DNA from: Zymogenus sp964542895
Lineage (GTDB): Bacteria > Desulfobacterota > Zymogenia > Zymogenales > Zymogenaceae
NCBI GenBank assembly: GCA_964542895.1
Contig: CAZIWT010000060.1
Coordinates: 1-19,987 of the forward strand
Reading direction: 5' to 3'
Length of the DNA: 19,987 nucleotides
Of this stretch, positions 6,687-15,543 are shown piece after piece. Position numbers and translations under genes: made by a program. Below the pieces are notes generated by a model. The model was given only the letters and a program-made list of their open reading frames with translations. It ran no database searches and was not told the origin of the DNA. The first letter of the stretch is position 1. Every line of letters starts with the position of its first letter.

Positions 6687-7150
6687 TCGGTTCTCCTGAA
6701 GTATACGTCGACCGTGTTGGAGAAGCTGCTGCGGTAGCCGGCGGTGTTGTAGGATACGACGACGTAGGTGTACGAGACGTTCGGGAGAAGCGAGAGGTCT
6801 TCGATGTAGATCCTGTCCTTCTCGACCTTCGCCTTGCCCGGAACGGTAAGCGTAAAGTCGAATATCTCCTCGAACTTCTCGGTGCAGGGCGGGCAGTCGA
6901 TCTCCTCGTCCGGAACGTCTTTCCTGAAGACCTTGAAGCCGGAGAGGTCGGTCAGCTCCGTCCCGTCGGTGTTCTTGTCCGGGATCGTCCACCTAAGGAT
7001 GACGCCCCCCTCGACCATCTTCACCTTCAGGTCTTTGATCTTTTCCGGCACGACGTACTCCGGCGGGAGGGGCGGGGCCTTCACGCCGCATGACGCGGCG
7101 AAGATTAACAGTGCGGCCAATATTAAAAGTCTTTGGAATAGTCTATACAT
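6683..7150 (-). CDS. Lipoprotein with LptM/YifL-like N-terminus and FN3-like domain
   Basis: A 155-residue predicted lipoprotein. The N-terminus MYRLFQRLLILAALLIFAASC is a lipoprotein signal with the lipid-accepting cysteine at residue 21 (lipobox AASC). It continues CGVKAPPLPPE, close to the CG-x-K-x-P-x-x-x-P start of LptM (YifL), the small lipoprotein that helps mature the LPS transporter and is often encoded beside lysA/dapF. LptM is about 60-70 residues; here about 115 residues follow with fibronectin-III-like features (VILRWTIP, LSGFKVFRK, VSYTYVVVSYNTAGYRSSFS). An ATG at 7171 is in frame, but 7150 is preferred because the perfect AAGGAGGT (minus strand, 7165-7158) sits 7 bases before it. 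It overlaps lysA by 4 bases. The link to LPS export is inference from the motif and neighbour. Confidence 0.75.
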   Translation of the reverse strand: MYRLFQRLLILAALLIFAASCGVKAPPLPPEYVVPEKIKDLKVKMVEGGVILRWTIPDKNTDGTELTDLSGFKVFRKDVPDEEIDCPPCTEKFEEIFDFTLTVPGKAKVEKDRIYIEDLSLLPNVSYTYVVVSYNTAGYRSSFSNTVDVYFRRTE

Positions 7151-7157
7151 ATCTAAT

Positions 7158-7165
7158 ACCTCCTT
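7158..7165 (-). promoter_or_regulatory. Strong Shine-Dalgarno site deciding the lipoprotein start
   Basis: AAGGAGGT on the minus strand, 7 bases upstream of ATG 7150. It lies inside the reading frame that would begin at ATG 7171, which rules against that longer start. Confidence 0.8.
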
Positions 7166-7171
7166 GGTCAT

Positions 7172-7439
7172 TTTGTGGATTGATTCTGATTATTTGATTA
7201 TTTTTATATTGATTGTTCGTCTTTAATTCAAGTCCCTGTAAAAACTAATCGTTTCAGACCAATAATATCACAGTTTGAGCGAGTTGAAAACAGTTGAAAA
7301 TAGAATCGACTTCCCTTGCAATTCTTGTAGGTTTGTCCTTGTCTATGTCAGCTTCCACATTAGCTGGATTGCAGTTGCAATTCAAGCCCATATTGAATTC
7401 CAAGTACGGAATTTTCCCCTTGATAATATTGTCCTAATA
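7172..7439. other. AT-rich gap between argH and the lipoprotein gene
   Basis: The stretch is AT-rich compared with the genes either side. On the minus strand, 7391-7254 is open for 45 codons from an ATG without a ribosome binding site. Another frame is open on the plus strand from a TTG. Neither is convincing. The gap is long enough to hold a separate promoter for the lipoprotein-lysA pair, but no clear hexamer pair was found and no terminator hairpin follows argH. Confidence 0.4.
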
Positions 7440-8822
7440 TTACCCCTTCCCCTCTTCAAGCTTGAGTAGGGCCGCGATTGTCTCCTCAACCCGGTCTCTC
7501 GCCGTTCCGCCGGGGAGGTTCCTGGAGGAGATGGATGATTCCACCTTGATCGCATCGATGATGTCCTCGTCGAACTTGGGGGAGAACTTCCGCCAATCGG
7601 AGGCGCTCAGATCAAAGAGGGTCTTCCCCTTGGTCTCTGTATCCGCCACGATCTTCCCCACAATTTTGTGGGCCTTTCTGAAGCTGACCCCCTTTCTGAC
7701 GAGGTAGTCGGCGGCGTCGGTGGCGGTGATGAATCCGCCGGTCAGAGCCTCCTTCATTTTGTCTCCGTTGAACCGAACGGCGGAGAGGAGTCCCTCCATT
7801 ATCGACAGTGAGGCGTTCAGCGTGTCCACGGCGTCGAAAAGAGCCTCCTTGTCCTCCTGCATGTCCCGCATGTAGGCCAGCGGCAGCCCCTTCATCGTGG
7901 TGAGAAGAGAGATCAGGTCTCCCATCACCCTTCCCGTCTTTCCCCGCACCAGCTCCGGGACGTCCGGGTTCTTCTTCTGGGGCATGATGGAGGAGCCGGT
8001 GGCGTAGCGGTCCGGGAGCGTCACGAAGCCGTACTCGGCGCCCGAAAAGAGCACCAGCTCCTCGGCGAGGCGGGAGAGGTGCATCATGGCGATCGAGGCC
8101 GAGGCGAGGTAGTCGAGTATGTAGTCCCTGTCGCTCACCGCGTCCACGCTGTTTCCCGATATCCGGGAAAAACCGAGGAGCTTTGCGGTGTATTGACGGT
8201 CGAGGGGATAGGGGACGCCGGCCAGCGCCCCGGAGCCGAGCGGCATTACGTCGGCGGCCGTTAGCACGTTTTTGAACCTTATGCCGTCCCTGTGAAACAT
8301 CTCCCAGTATGCGAGGAGGTGGTGGGAGAGAAGGATCGGCTGAGCCCGCTGGAGATGGGTGTAGCCGGGCATCACGACCTCGATGTTTTTATCGGAAAGC
8401 TCGAGGATCGTAATCCTGATCTCCTTGAGAAGACTCATAGCCCTTTTGGCCTCCATCTTGACAAAGAGGCGGGTGTCCACCGCTACCTGGTCGTTTCTGC
8501 TCCTGGCGGTGTGGATAAGCCCCCCTACGTCCCCCAGCCTCTTGATCAGCGCCGCCTCTATGTTCATGTGGACATCCTCGAGGGCGTTTTTGAAGCGAAA
8601 TTTCCCTTCACCAATCTCTTTAGCTATTCTTTCAAGCTCTGAGATAAGGTCATTAGCCTCCTCTTTACTTATCAATCCCGCCCTCTCGAGGGTCTTCGCG
8701 TGGGCTATGCTCCCTCCTATATCGTATGGGGCGAGGCGGGAGTCGAATTTCACAGATGCGGTGAATGTCTCGACATCGTCTCCAATGTCGTCCTTGAACC
8801 TGCCCCCCCACGGCTTTTTCAT
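7440..8822 (-). CDS. argH: Argininosuccinate lyase
   Basis: Cleaves argininosuccinate to arginine and fumarate, the final step of arginine synthesis, as a cytoplasmic homotetramer. The 460-residue length is standard. The start MKKPWGGRF is the family's usual N-terminus. Conserved regions seen are TARSRNDQ (105-112), GYTHLQRAQP (153-162, general acid/base histidine region) and the fumarase/aspartase superfamily signature GSSIMPQKKNPD (276-287) with the catalytic flexible-loop serine. It is the last gene of the argB-D-F-G-H run, 34 bases after argG, and probably shares that transcript. Confidence 0.96.
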   Translation of the reverse strand: MKKPWGGRFKDDIGDDVETFTASVKFDSRLAPYDIGGSIAHAKTLERAGLISKEEANDLISELERIAKEIGEGKFRFKNALEDVHMNIEAALIKRLGDVGGLIHTARSRNDQVAVDTRLFVKMEAKRAMSLLKEIRITILELSDKNIEVVMPGYTHLQRAQPILLSHHLLAYWEMFHRDGIRFKNVLTAADVMPLGSGALAGVPYPLDRQYTAKLLGFSRISGNSVDAVSDRDYILDYLASASIAMMHLSRLAEELVLFSGAEYGFVTLPDRYATGSSIMPQKKNPDVPELVRGKTGRVMGDLISLLTTMKGLPLAYMRDMQEDKEALFDAVDTLNASLSIMEGLLSAVRFNGDKMKEALTGGFITATDAADYLVRKGVSFRKAHKIVGKIVADTETKGKTLFDLSASDWRKFSPKFDEDIIDAIKVESSISSRNLPGGTARDRVEETIAALLKLEEGKG

Positions 8823-8856
8823 CGGAAATTACCTTGAGATAGTGTTGGAATTAGTC

Positions 8857-10065
8857 CTAACCCTTTTGCAGCATCGCCTTTATCCTCATCCTGAGGGCGT
8901 TGAGCCTGATGAATCCGGTGGCGTCCTTCTGGCTGTAGACCGAGTCCTTGTCGAAGGTGGCGAACCCGTCGTGGTATAGGGACCTCTCCGATTTTCTCCC
9001 CATCACGGTCACGTTTCCCTTGTAGAGATCGAGCCTGACTCTGCCCGTCACGCCCTCCTGCGCCTCGTCGACGAGAATCTGGAGGAGCTCCCGCTCCGGC
9101 GAAAACCAGTACCCGTTGTAGACCAGGTCGGAGTATTTCGGGACGAGGGAGTCCCTCAGGTGCATCACCTCCCTGTCCATGGTGATCGACTCGACGGCCC
9201 TGTGGGCGACCTGGAGTATGGTGCCGCCGGGGGTTTCATATACGCCCCTTGACTTCATCCCGACGTAGCGGTTTTCCACCATGTCCACCCTCCCGATGCC
9301 GTTTTCTCCCCCGATCTCGTTGAGCACCGATAACAGTGCGGCCGGGGCGTAGGTCACCCCGTCTATCGCCGTAGGATCTCCGTTCTCGTAATCTATCTCT
9401 ATCGTGGTTACCTTGTCCGGGGCGTCGGCGGGGGACTTTGTCAGCTTGAACATCTCAGCCGGGGGCGGCTTCCACGGGTCTTCGAGGATACCCCCCTCGA
9501 AGCTTATGTGAAAGAGGTTCCTGTCGGTGCTGTAGGGCTTTTGAGCCGTGGCGACGATGGGGATGTTGTGCTCGTTGGAGTATTTGATCAGCTCCACCCT
9601 CGAACTGAACTCCCACTCCCGCCAGGGGGAGATGATCCGGATGTCCGGACTTAAAGTGAGGTAGGCCATCTCGAACCTCACCTGGTCGTTACCCTTGCCG
9701 GTGCAGCCATGGCAGACCGTGTCCGCCTTCTCCTTTAAGGCTATCTCGATCTGGCGCTTTGCGATGAGCGGCCTCGCTATCGATGTCCCCATGAGGTAGG
9801 TCCCCTCGTAGACGGCGTTTGCCCTGAGCATAGGGTAGACGTAGTCCGATACGAACTCCTCCCTGAGATCGTCGATGTATACCTTGTCCGCGCCGGTTTT
9901 GAGTGCCTTCTCCTTGAGACCTTCGAGCTCCTCTTCTCCCTGTCCCACGTCCGCCGCAAAGGCGATCACGTATGCGCCGTAGTTCTCCTTTATCCACTTC
10001 AGAATGACCGAGGTATCTAGCCCCCCGGAGTACGCAACAACAACCTTCTTTGTATTATCCGCCAC
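8857..10065 (-). CDS. argG: Argininosuccinate synthase
   Basis: Joins citrulline and aspartate using ATP to give argininosuccinate in the cytoplasm. The 402-residue product has the N-type ATP pyrophosphatase loop SGGLDTS at residues 13-19, YEGTYLMGTS at 86-95 and GCTGKGNDQ at 120-128, all hallmark positions for ATP, citrulline and aspartate binding. Length matches the short bacterial type (about 400). Its start overlaps the argF stop by 11 bases, and argH follows 34 bases later, so argF-argG-argH form one translation-coupled run. Confidence 0.96.
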   Translation of the reverse strand: MADNTKKVVVAYSGGLDTSVILKWIKENYGAYVIAFAADVGQGEEELEGLKEKALKTGADKVYIDDLREEFVSDYVYPMLRANAVYEGTYLMGTSIARPLIAKRQIEIALKEKADTVCHGCTGKGNDQVRFEMAYLTLSPDIRIISPWREWEFSSRVELIKYSNEHNIPIVATAQKPYSTDRNLFHISFEGGILEDPWKPPPAEMFKLTKSPADAPDKVTTIEIDYENGDPTAIDGVTYAPAALLSVLNEIGGENGIGRVDMVENRYVGMKSRGVYETPGGTILQVAHRAVESITMDREVMHLRDSLVPKYSDLVYNGYWFSPERELLQILVDEAQEGVTGRVRLDLYKGNVTVMGRKSERSLYHDGFATFDKDSVYSQKDATGFIRLNALRMRIKAMLQKG

Positions 10066-11011
10066 CCGACGCCTCCTGTCGTTGGTTCAAAATATCCATA
10101 ATCGCTTTCTGGACGTGAAGGCGGTTTTCCGCCTGTACGTATACGATGGAGCGCTCCCCGTCCATCACATCATCAGTTATCTCCTCGCCCCGGTGCGCCG
10201 GGAGACAGTGCATCACGACACAGCTTTCAGGGGCCGAATCCAACAGTTCCCCGTTTACCTGATAGAGTTTCAGCATATCGAGCTTCCTCTCCCGAAGTCT
10301 TGGATCGTCCCCCATGCTCATCCAGGCGTCCGTGTATATGACGTCGGCGTCTTTGACGCCCGCCTTCGGGTTTTCCTCGCTCTTTATTTTGCCCTCCGAC
10401 CTCTTTATTCCCTCCTTCAATATCGCCTCGTCCGGCATCAGCTCCTCGGGGCAGGAGATGGTAAGCGTGAAGCCTAAGAGGGCCGCTGCGTTGATCCAAG
10501 AGTTGGTCAGGTTGTTTCCGTCCCCGACGTATGTTACCTTGAGGCCCTCCAGGCTCCAGTCCCTTCTCTCGGCGATGGTAAACAGGTCGCTCATCACCTG
10601 GCACGGGTGGGTAAGGTCGGTTAGGCCGTTGATTACCGGAACCGAGCTCTCGTTAGCAAGCTCCTCCACCATATCCTGGGAGAAGGCCCTTATCATCACC
10701 ATGTCGACGTATCTGGAGAGGACGCGGGCGGTGTCCGCCACCGTCTCCCCCCGGGAGATCTGGATATCCCCGGAGCTGAGGTAGATCGGCTGGCCTCCAA
10801 GCTGATATATCCCCGTCTCGAAGGAGACCCGGGTCCTCGTGGAGGGCTTCTCGAAGATCATCGCCAGCGTTCTTCCCTCCATCGGCCTGTATCTGATCCG
10901 GTTCTTCTGCCTTTTCTTGAGGTCCTTGGCCCTCTCGATTATATCGAGCGCCTCCTCCCTCGAAAGGTAGGAGAACCTCAGAAAATCCTTTTTCCCTCTT
11001 TTAGTTTTCAT
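10055..11011 (-). CDS. argF: Ornithine carbamoyltransferase
   Basis: Transfers a carbamoyl group from carbamoyl phosphate to ornithine, giving citrulline. The 318-residue protein carries the carbamoyl-phosphate loop STRTR (57-61), HPCQ (135-138), the ornithine-specific DAWMSMG (228-234) and the HCLPAHRG cysteine motif (268-275). The SMG loop with HCLP separates it from aspartate carbamoyltransferase. It follows argD by 17 bases and overlaps argG by 11. An anabolic role is indicated by its position in the biosynthetic cluster with no arcA or arcC nearby. Confidence 0.95.
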   Translation of the reverse strand: MKTKRGKKDFLRFSYLSREEALDIIERAKDLKKRQKNRIRYRPMEGRTLAMIFEKPSTRTRVSFETGIYQLGGQPIYLSSGDIQISRGETVADTARVLSRYVDMVMIRAFSQDMVEELANESSVPVINGLTDLTHPCQVMSDLFTIAERRDWSLEGLKVTYVGDGNNLTNSWINAAALLGFTLTISCPEELMPDEAILKEGIKRSEGKIKSEENPKAGVKDADVIYTDAWMSMGDDPRLRERKLDMLKLYQVNGELLDSAPESCVVMHCLPAHRGEEITDDVMDGERSIVYVQAENRLHVQKAIMDILNQRQEASGGG

Positions 11012-11028
11012 AGCATCTCTTAAGCGGG

Positions 11029-12255
11029 CTACGCTATCTTGGAAAAGACGTCGTCGAGGGCGGACACCACCTCGTCGACGTGACCAATGTCTATGACAAG
11101 GGGGGGCGTGAACCTGAGAACCCGGTTCTGGATGAGGTTGATCAGAATCTTTTTATCCCTCATCTCGTCGACTATCGCCGCAGCGGTCTCCTCCTCTTTG
11201 AGCTGGAGCTCCATCCCGATGAGGAGTCCCTTTCCCCTGACCTCCTTTACGAAGTCGAACTTTTTTGCGAGACGTTCAAGCTCCTTGATGAAATATGTTC
11301 CCACATCCGTGCAGTTTTCCAGAATCCCCTCCTCCATTGTGGTGGTGATGACCGCCTCGGCGGCGGCCGAGACGAAGGGATTGCCACCGAAGGTGGAGGC
11401 GTGGTCGCCGGGGGAGAAGATGTCGGAGGCCTTCTTGCCGACGACGAGCGCCCCCATGGGAAATCCCCCGGCAAGCCCCTTGGCCAGGACCATGGCGTCA
11501 GGCTTAATCCCGGCCGCCTCGTAGGCGAATAGGGTTCCTGTCCTGCCCATGCCGGTCTGTATCTCGTCCAAAATCATCAGGACATTCTCGCAGTTCGCTA
11601 TCTCCCTTACGCCGGCGAGGTAATAGTCCGAAGGCACGACGACCCCCCCCTCTCCCTGAATCGGCTCCAGGATAACCGCGGCGGTGTTTTCCGTTATCGC
11701 CTCCTCCAGCGCCTGGAGGTCACCGTAGGGGACGTAGTTGAACCCGGGCGTCAGGGGGCCGAATCCCTTCTGGATCTTGGTCTGGGCCGTGGCCGCCATG
11801 GCTCCCATCGTCCGCCCGTGAAAGGAACCGTCGGCGGTGATTATCTCGATGGTGTCCTCCCCCTTCTCTCTGATCCCGAACTTTCGGGCGAGCTTTATGG
11901 CCGCCTCGATAGCCTCCGCCCCGCTGTTTGCGAAAAAACATTTTGCGCCGAAGGAGGAGTCGCAGATGAGATCGGCGACCACCGCCTGCCTCGGTATGCG
12001 GTAAAGGTTGGAGACGTGGACGAGCCTCTCCGCCTGCTCTTTAACTGCCTTAACCACCTTCGGGTGGGAGTGCCCCAGGTTCATCACGGCGATCCCCGCG
12101 ACGAAGTCGAGGTACCTCTCCCCCTCCACGTCCCAGAGGTAGGGGCCCTCACCCCTCTCCAGCTCTATCAGGGCCGGGCTGTAGGTGTTCATCAGGTGGC
12201 CGTAATCGTACTTGAGGCTCGATTCGGCTCTTTTCTCTGCTTCATCTTTAGACAT
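11029..12255 (-). CDS. argD: Acetylornithine aminotransferase
   Basis: Class-III pyridoxal-phosphate aminotransferase making N-acetylornithine from N-acetylglutamate semialdehyde. Relatives also act as succinyldiaminopimelate aminotransferase in lysine synthesis. The 408-residue product shows NSGAEAIEAAIKLAR (110-124), FHGRT (145-149) which stacks on the cofactor, LDEIQTGMGRTG (229-240), the Schiff-base lysine in LAKGLAGG (Lys259) and STFGGNP. Position between argB and argF supports the arginine role. It lies 39 bases after argB and 17 before argF. Confidence 0.94.
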   Translation of the reverse strand: MSKDEAEKRAESSLKYDYGHLMNTYSPALIELERGEGPYLWDVEGERYLDFVAGIAVMNLGHSHPKVVKAVKEQAERLVHVSNLYRIPRQAVVADLICDSSFGAKCFFANSGAEAIEAAIKLARKFGIREKGEDTIEIITADGSFHGRTMGAMAATAQTKIQKGFGPLTPGFNYVPYGDLQALEEAITENTAAVILEPIQGEGGVVVPSDYYLAGVREIANCENVLMILDEIQTGMGRTGTLFAYEAAGIKPDAMVLAKGLAGGFPMGALVVGKKASDIFSPGDHASTFGGNPFVSAAAEAVITTTMEEGILENCTDVGTYFIKELERLAKKFDFVKEVRGKGLLIGMELQLKEEETAAAIVDEMRDKKILINLIQNRVLRFTPPLVIDIGHVDEVVSALDDVFSKIA

Positions 12256-12294
12256 AATTTCAGTTCAATATGTGGTTTTTACGGCTTAAAACAT

Positions 12295-13194
12295 CTATTC
12301 CGGCACGATCTCGGTTCCGATCCCGCCGTCGGTGAAGAGCTCAAGCAGGACCGAGTGGTGAACCCTGCCGTCTATGATGTGGGTCTTTTTGACCCCCTTT
12401 TCGAGGGCGCTTATGCAGCACCTGACCTTGGGGATCATCCCGCCGGTTATCTGCCCCTCCTCTATCATTTTGATGGCCTCCTTTACTGTGATGGAGCTCA
12501 CCAGGGAGCCGTTTACGATGACTCCCTCGATGTCGGTCAAGAGGACAAGCTTTTCCGCCTTCAGCTCCTCGGCCACGGCTCCTGCGACGAGGTCGGCGTT
12601 GATGTTTAAGGTCTCGCCGTTTTCGTCTGCGGCGACGGGCGCTATCACCGGGATGAAGTTCTCCCGATCTAGGGTTGCGAGCACGCCCGTGTTTACCGCC
12701 GTCACCTCCCCGACCCTCCCCAGGTCTATGATCTCCGGTGGGAGGGCGCCGCCTTTTTCATCCGCGTCCCTCGGCCTCTCCTTTAAGACGAGCTTTCTGC
12801 CCTGGATGAGGTTTGCGTCCTTCCCGGAGAGGCCAACGGCGTTTCCCCCCAGCCCGTTTATCAGACCCACTATCTCCTGGTTGACCCGGCCGACCAGGAC
12901 CATTTCCACCACGTCCATCGTCTCCCGGTCGGTGACGCGCATCCCGTCAATGAAGGTTGACTCCTTACCGAACTGCTTCAGGACCTCCCCGATCTGGGGC
13001 CCGCCGCCGTGAACTACGACCGGGTTTATCCCGATATATTTCATCAGGATCACGACTCTGGCGAAGTCACTCTTCAAGCCCTCGTCGGCCATGGCGTGGC
13101 CGCCGAACTTTATGACGATGGTCTTTTGGAAGAACTCCCTGATGTATGGGAGGGCTTCTGTGAGTATCTTCGCCAGCTCCTTCGCCTTTTCCAT
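12295..13194 (-). CDS. argB: Acetylglutamate kinase
   Basis: Phosphorylates N-acetylglutamate, the second step of arginine synthesis and a usual feedback control point. The 299-residue product has VIKFGGHAM (27-35), VHGGGPQI (61-68), GMRVTD (84-89) and a later NADLVAG nucleotide-site segment. The extra N-terminal helix (about residues 1-24, with LPYIREFFQKT) is the feature known from hexameric, arginine-inhibited kinases, so feedback inhibition by arginine is likely by family knowledge. No strong ribosome binding site precedes ATG 13194. It is the first gene of the arg cluster; a promoter-like TATAAT box lies about 56 bases upstream. Confidence 0.95.
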   Translation of the reverse strand: MEKAKELAKILTEALPYIREFFQKTIVIKFGGHAMADEGLKSDFARVVILMKYIGINPVVVHGGGPQIGEVLKQFGKESTFIDGMRVTDRETMDVVEMVLVGRVNQEIVGLINGLGGNAVGLSGKDANLIQGRKLVLKERPRDADEKGGALPPEIIDLGRVGEVTAVNTGVLATLDRENFIPVIAPVAADENGETLNINADLVAGAVAEELKAEKLVLLTDIEGVIVNGSLVSSITVKEAIKMIEEGQITGGMIPKVRCCISALEKGVKKTHIIDGRVHHSVLLELFTDGGIGTEIVPE

Positions 13195-13249
13195 AGAGAA
13201 TGCCGCAAATATAAAGGTTTAGGTCGATTTTACCGGTTAAAAAACCGCT

Positions 13250-13278
13250 ATTATATACGGAAAGATTGAAAAAATCCA
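13250..13278 (-). promoter_or_regulatory. Candidate promoter of the arg operon
   Basis: On the minus strand a perfect TATAAT (13255-13250) is preceded at 17 bases by TGGATT (13278-13273), a weak -35 match. Transcription would start near 13243, giving a leader of about 50 bases. The small inverted repeat CGGTT/AACCG at 13234-13247 would lie at the transcript start. No ARG-box-like palindrome is visible. Confidence 0.5.
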
Positions 13279-13338
13279 CCTAAAAAAACTGGTGTGGGAA
13301 AAATGGGAGTGGGGATATACGGGCCGTTATATTTAGAC

Positions 13339-13417
13339 TAAAACGTTAAACCAAAACGTTAAACCAAAACGTTAAATCAAAACGTTAGAGCAAAACGTTA
13401 GAGCAAAACGCAAAACG
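13339..13417. repeat. 13-bp tandem array with AACGTT core
   Basis: Five full 13-base units (13339-13351, 13352-13364, 13365-13377, 13378-13390, 13391-13403) have the form YAAAACGTTARAN. Two partial copies, CAAAACG at 13404-13410 and 13411-13417, follow. The core AAAACGTTA is invariant; the last three bases change from AAC to AAT to GAG along the array. AACGTT is self-complementary, so each unit presents a small palindrome. The array lies about 145-220 bases upstream of argB. Confidence 0.9.
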
Positions 13418-13466
13418 CCCCGCCGGATTGGGGAGTGGGATTAGAATGGTTTAGATCGCCTATATT

Positions 13467-13500
13467 GAAGGGCGAAGGGCGAAGAGCGAAGAGCGAAGGG
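13467..13500. repeat. 7-bp tandem repeat GCGAAGR
   Basis: Four full units at 13472-13499 (GCGAAGG, GCGAAGA, GCGAAGA, GCGAAGG) are preceded by a partial GAAGG. The period of seven is compatible with slippage during replication. No function is apparent. Confidence 0.8.
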
Positions 13501-13582
13501 GTCGAGTGGGTGAATCTTTTTAACTTTGGCGAGGGCCGCCGAAATTGGCCGAAAGATTTAACGACCGCCTCCGCTTATGACT

Positions 13583-13612
13583 AAACCCCCCTTGTCAATT
13601 TGGTGGGGGGGA
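13583..13612 (-). terminator. Possible hslU terminator
   Basis: Read on the minus strand, seven C (13611-13605) are followed by a 13-base loop and six G (13591-13586), then TTTAG. It starts 58 bases beyond the hslU stop. The loop is large and the T tract short, so termination strength is doubtful. Confidence 0.3.
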
Positions 13613-13669
13613 ACAAAATCGGGTCTCAGCCGCGGGCGATCGGGTCTGAATGGTAATTAATCTTCAACC

Positions 13670-15112
<1,443 letters not shown>

Positions 15113-15212
15113 CGGTCTCTCCTGTGATAAAGGTCTGTTATAAAAAGAGTTTGAAAATTCTTCTCATTGTTTTTTTTATTATGTCGTACCCAACTCGATT
15201 GGGGATTTATAC

Positions 15213-15484
15213 TGTCATTCCCAGCACCACTGGGAATCCAGAAAGATATCAGCGTGGGTTCCCATTCTATCGTGACTTCCCACTGACAAGCCGAAGCTTG
15301 TCAGTGCCACCCGGCCGCATGTTTCTTGTACTAACCCGATTGCTTCGTCGCTCGCCTGTCCAAGGGACAAGCTCACTTCTCGCAATGACAATGCTTTCTA
15401 TTTATTGTTTTATTACACCCTTCTTGTAATTGCCACCCGGCCCAAAGAGCCACACTCTGGATTCCCGCATTCGCGGGAATGACA
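15213..15484. repeat. Repeat block bounded by 10-bp inverted ends TGTCATTCCC
   Basis: TGTCATTCCC at 15213-15222 and its exact complement GGGAATGACA at 15475-15484 bound a 272-base block with no coding capacity. Each end is part of a hairpin: ATTCCCAG/CTGGGAAT (15217-15237) and ATTCCCGC/GCGGGAAT (15461-15480), both continuing with CCAG or CTGG on the inner side. The pattern ATTCCC-N8/9-GGGAAT resembles the dRS3-type palindromic units known from Neisseria. A MITE-like origin is possible, but no target-site duplication is evident. Confidence 0.6.
15281..15306. repeat. 11-bp perfect hairpin inside the hslV-hslU spacer
   Basis: CACTGACAAGC (15281-15291) and GCTTGTCAGTG (15296-15306) pair perfectly around the loop CGAA. 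No T run follows on either strand, so it looks like a palindromic repeat unit or RNA stem rather than a terminator. Confidence 0.7.
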
Positions 15485-15543
15485 AACAATATTTAATGGC
15501 TCCCTGTTACCAAGGGAATGACATTTTTTCTCTTCTATCAGAA

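Larger units (their letters stand above)
13195..13669. other. 475-base gene-free region between hslU and argB
   Basis: No reading frame here looks coding. Reading left to right it holds: the argB promoter candidate and leader; a 13-bp tandem array (13339-13417); a 7-bp GCGAAGR tandem repeat (13467-13500); the spaced inverted repeat AATCTTT/AAAGATT (13513-13519 and 13552-13558) around GC-rich self-complementary sequence; and a C-run/G-run pair (13586-13591 and 13605-13611) that may end the hslU transcript. Repeats of several unrelated kinds in one gap are unusual among the otherwise compact neighbours. Confidence 0.6.
15113..15543. other. Repeat-filled spacer splitting hslV from hslU
   Basis: A 431-base gap without a credible gene, in a place where most genomes have hslV and hslU nearly touching. 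It contains the palindromic elements listed separately, plus an imperfect nested hairpin between ATTGC at 15340 and GCAAT at 15382 with TGTCC/GGACA inside, and an extra GGGAATGACA copy at 15514-15523. The last 100 bases before hslU are AT-rich and may hold a weak promoter (TATAAC). Confidence 0.7.

Noticed and set aside
6687..6992. In-frame extension of lysA upstream of GTG 6686
   Set aside because: It is a shadow of the lipoprotein gene; GTG 6686 has a ribosome site and a 4-base overlap typical of coupled genes, and LysA length fits without the extension.
6683..7171. Lysine riboswitch controlling lysA
   Set aside because: lysA overlaps an upstream coding gene, leaving no room for a leader RNA; the AT-rich gap further up shows no recognisable lysine-aptamer features.
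7254..7391. 45-codon minus-strand frame between argH and the lipoprotein gene
   Set aside because: No ribosome binding site, no recognisable domain and located in AT-rich DNA where chance frames are common.
13195..13340. ARG box (ArgR operator) at the arg promoter
   Set aside because: No sequence close to the TGAAT-N4-ATTCA type palindrome was found there.
13339..13417. CRISPR array
   Set aside because: Units are 13 bases and directly abutting, with no spacers, and no cas genes are present.
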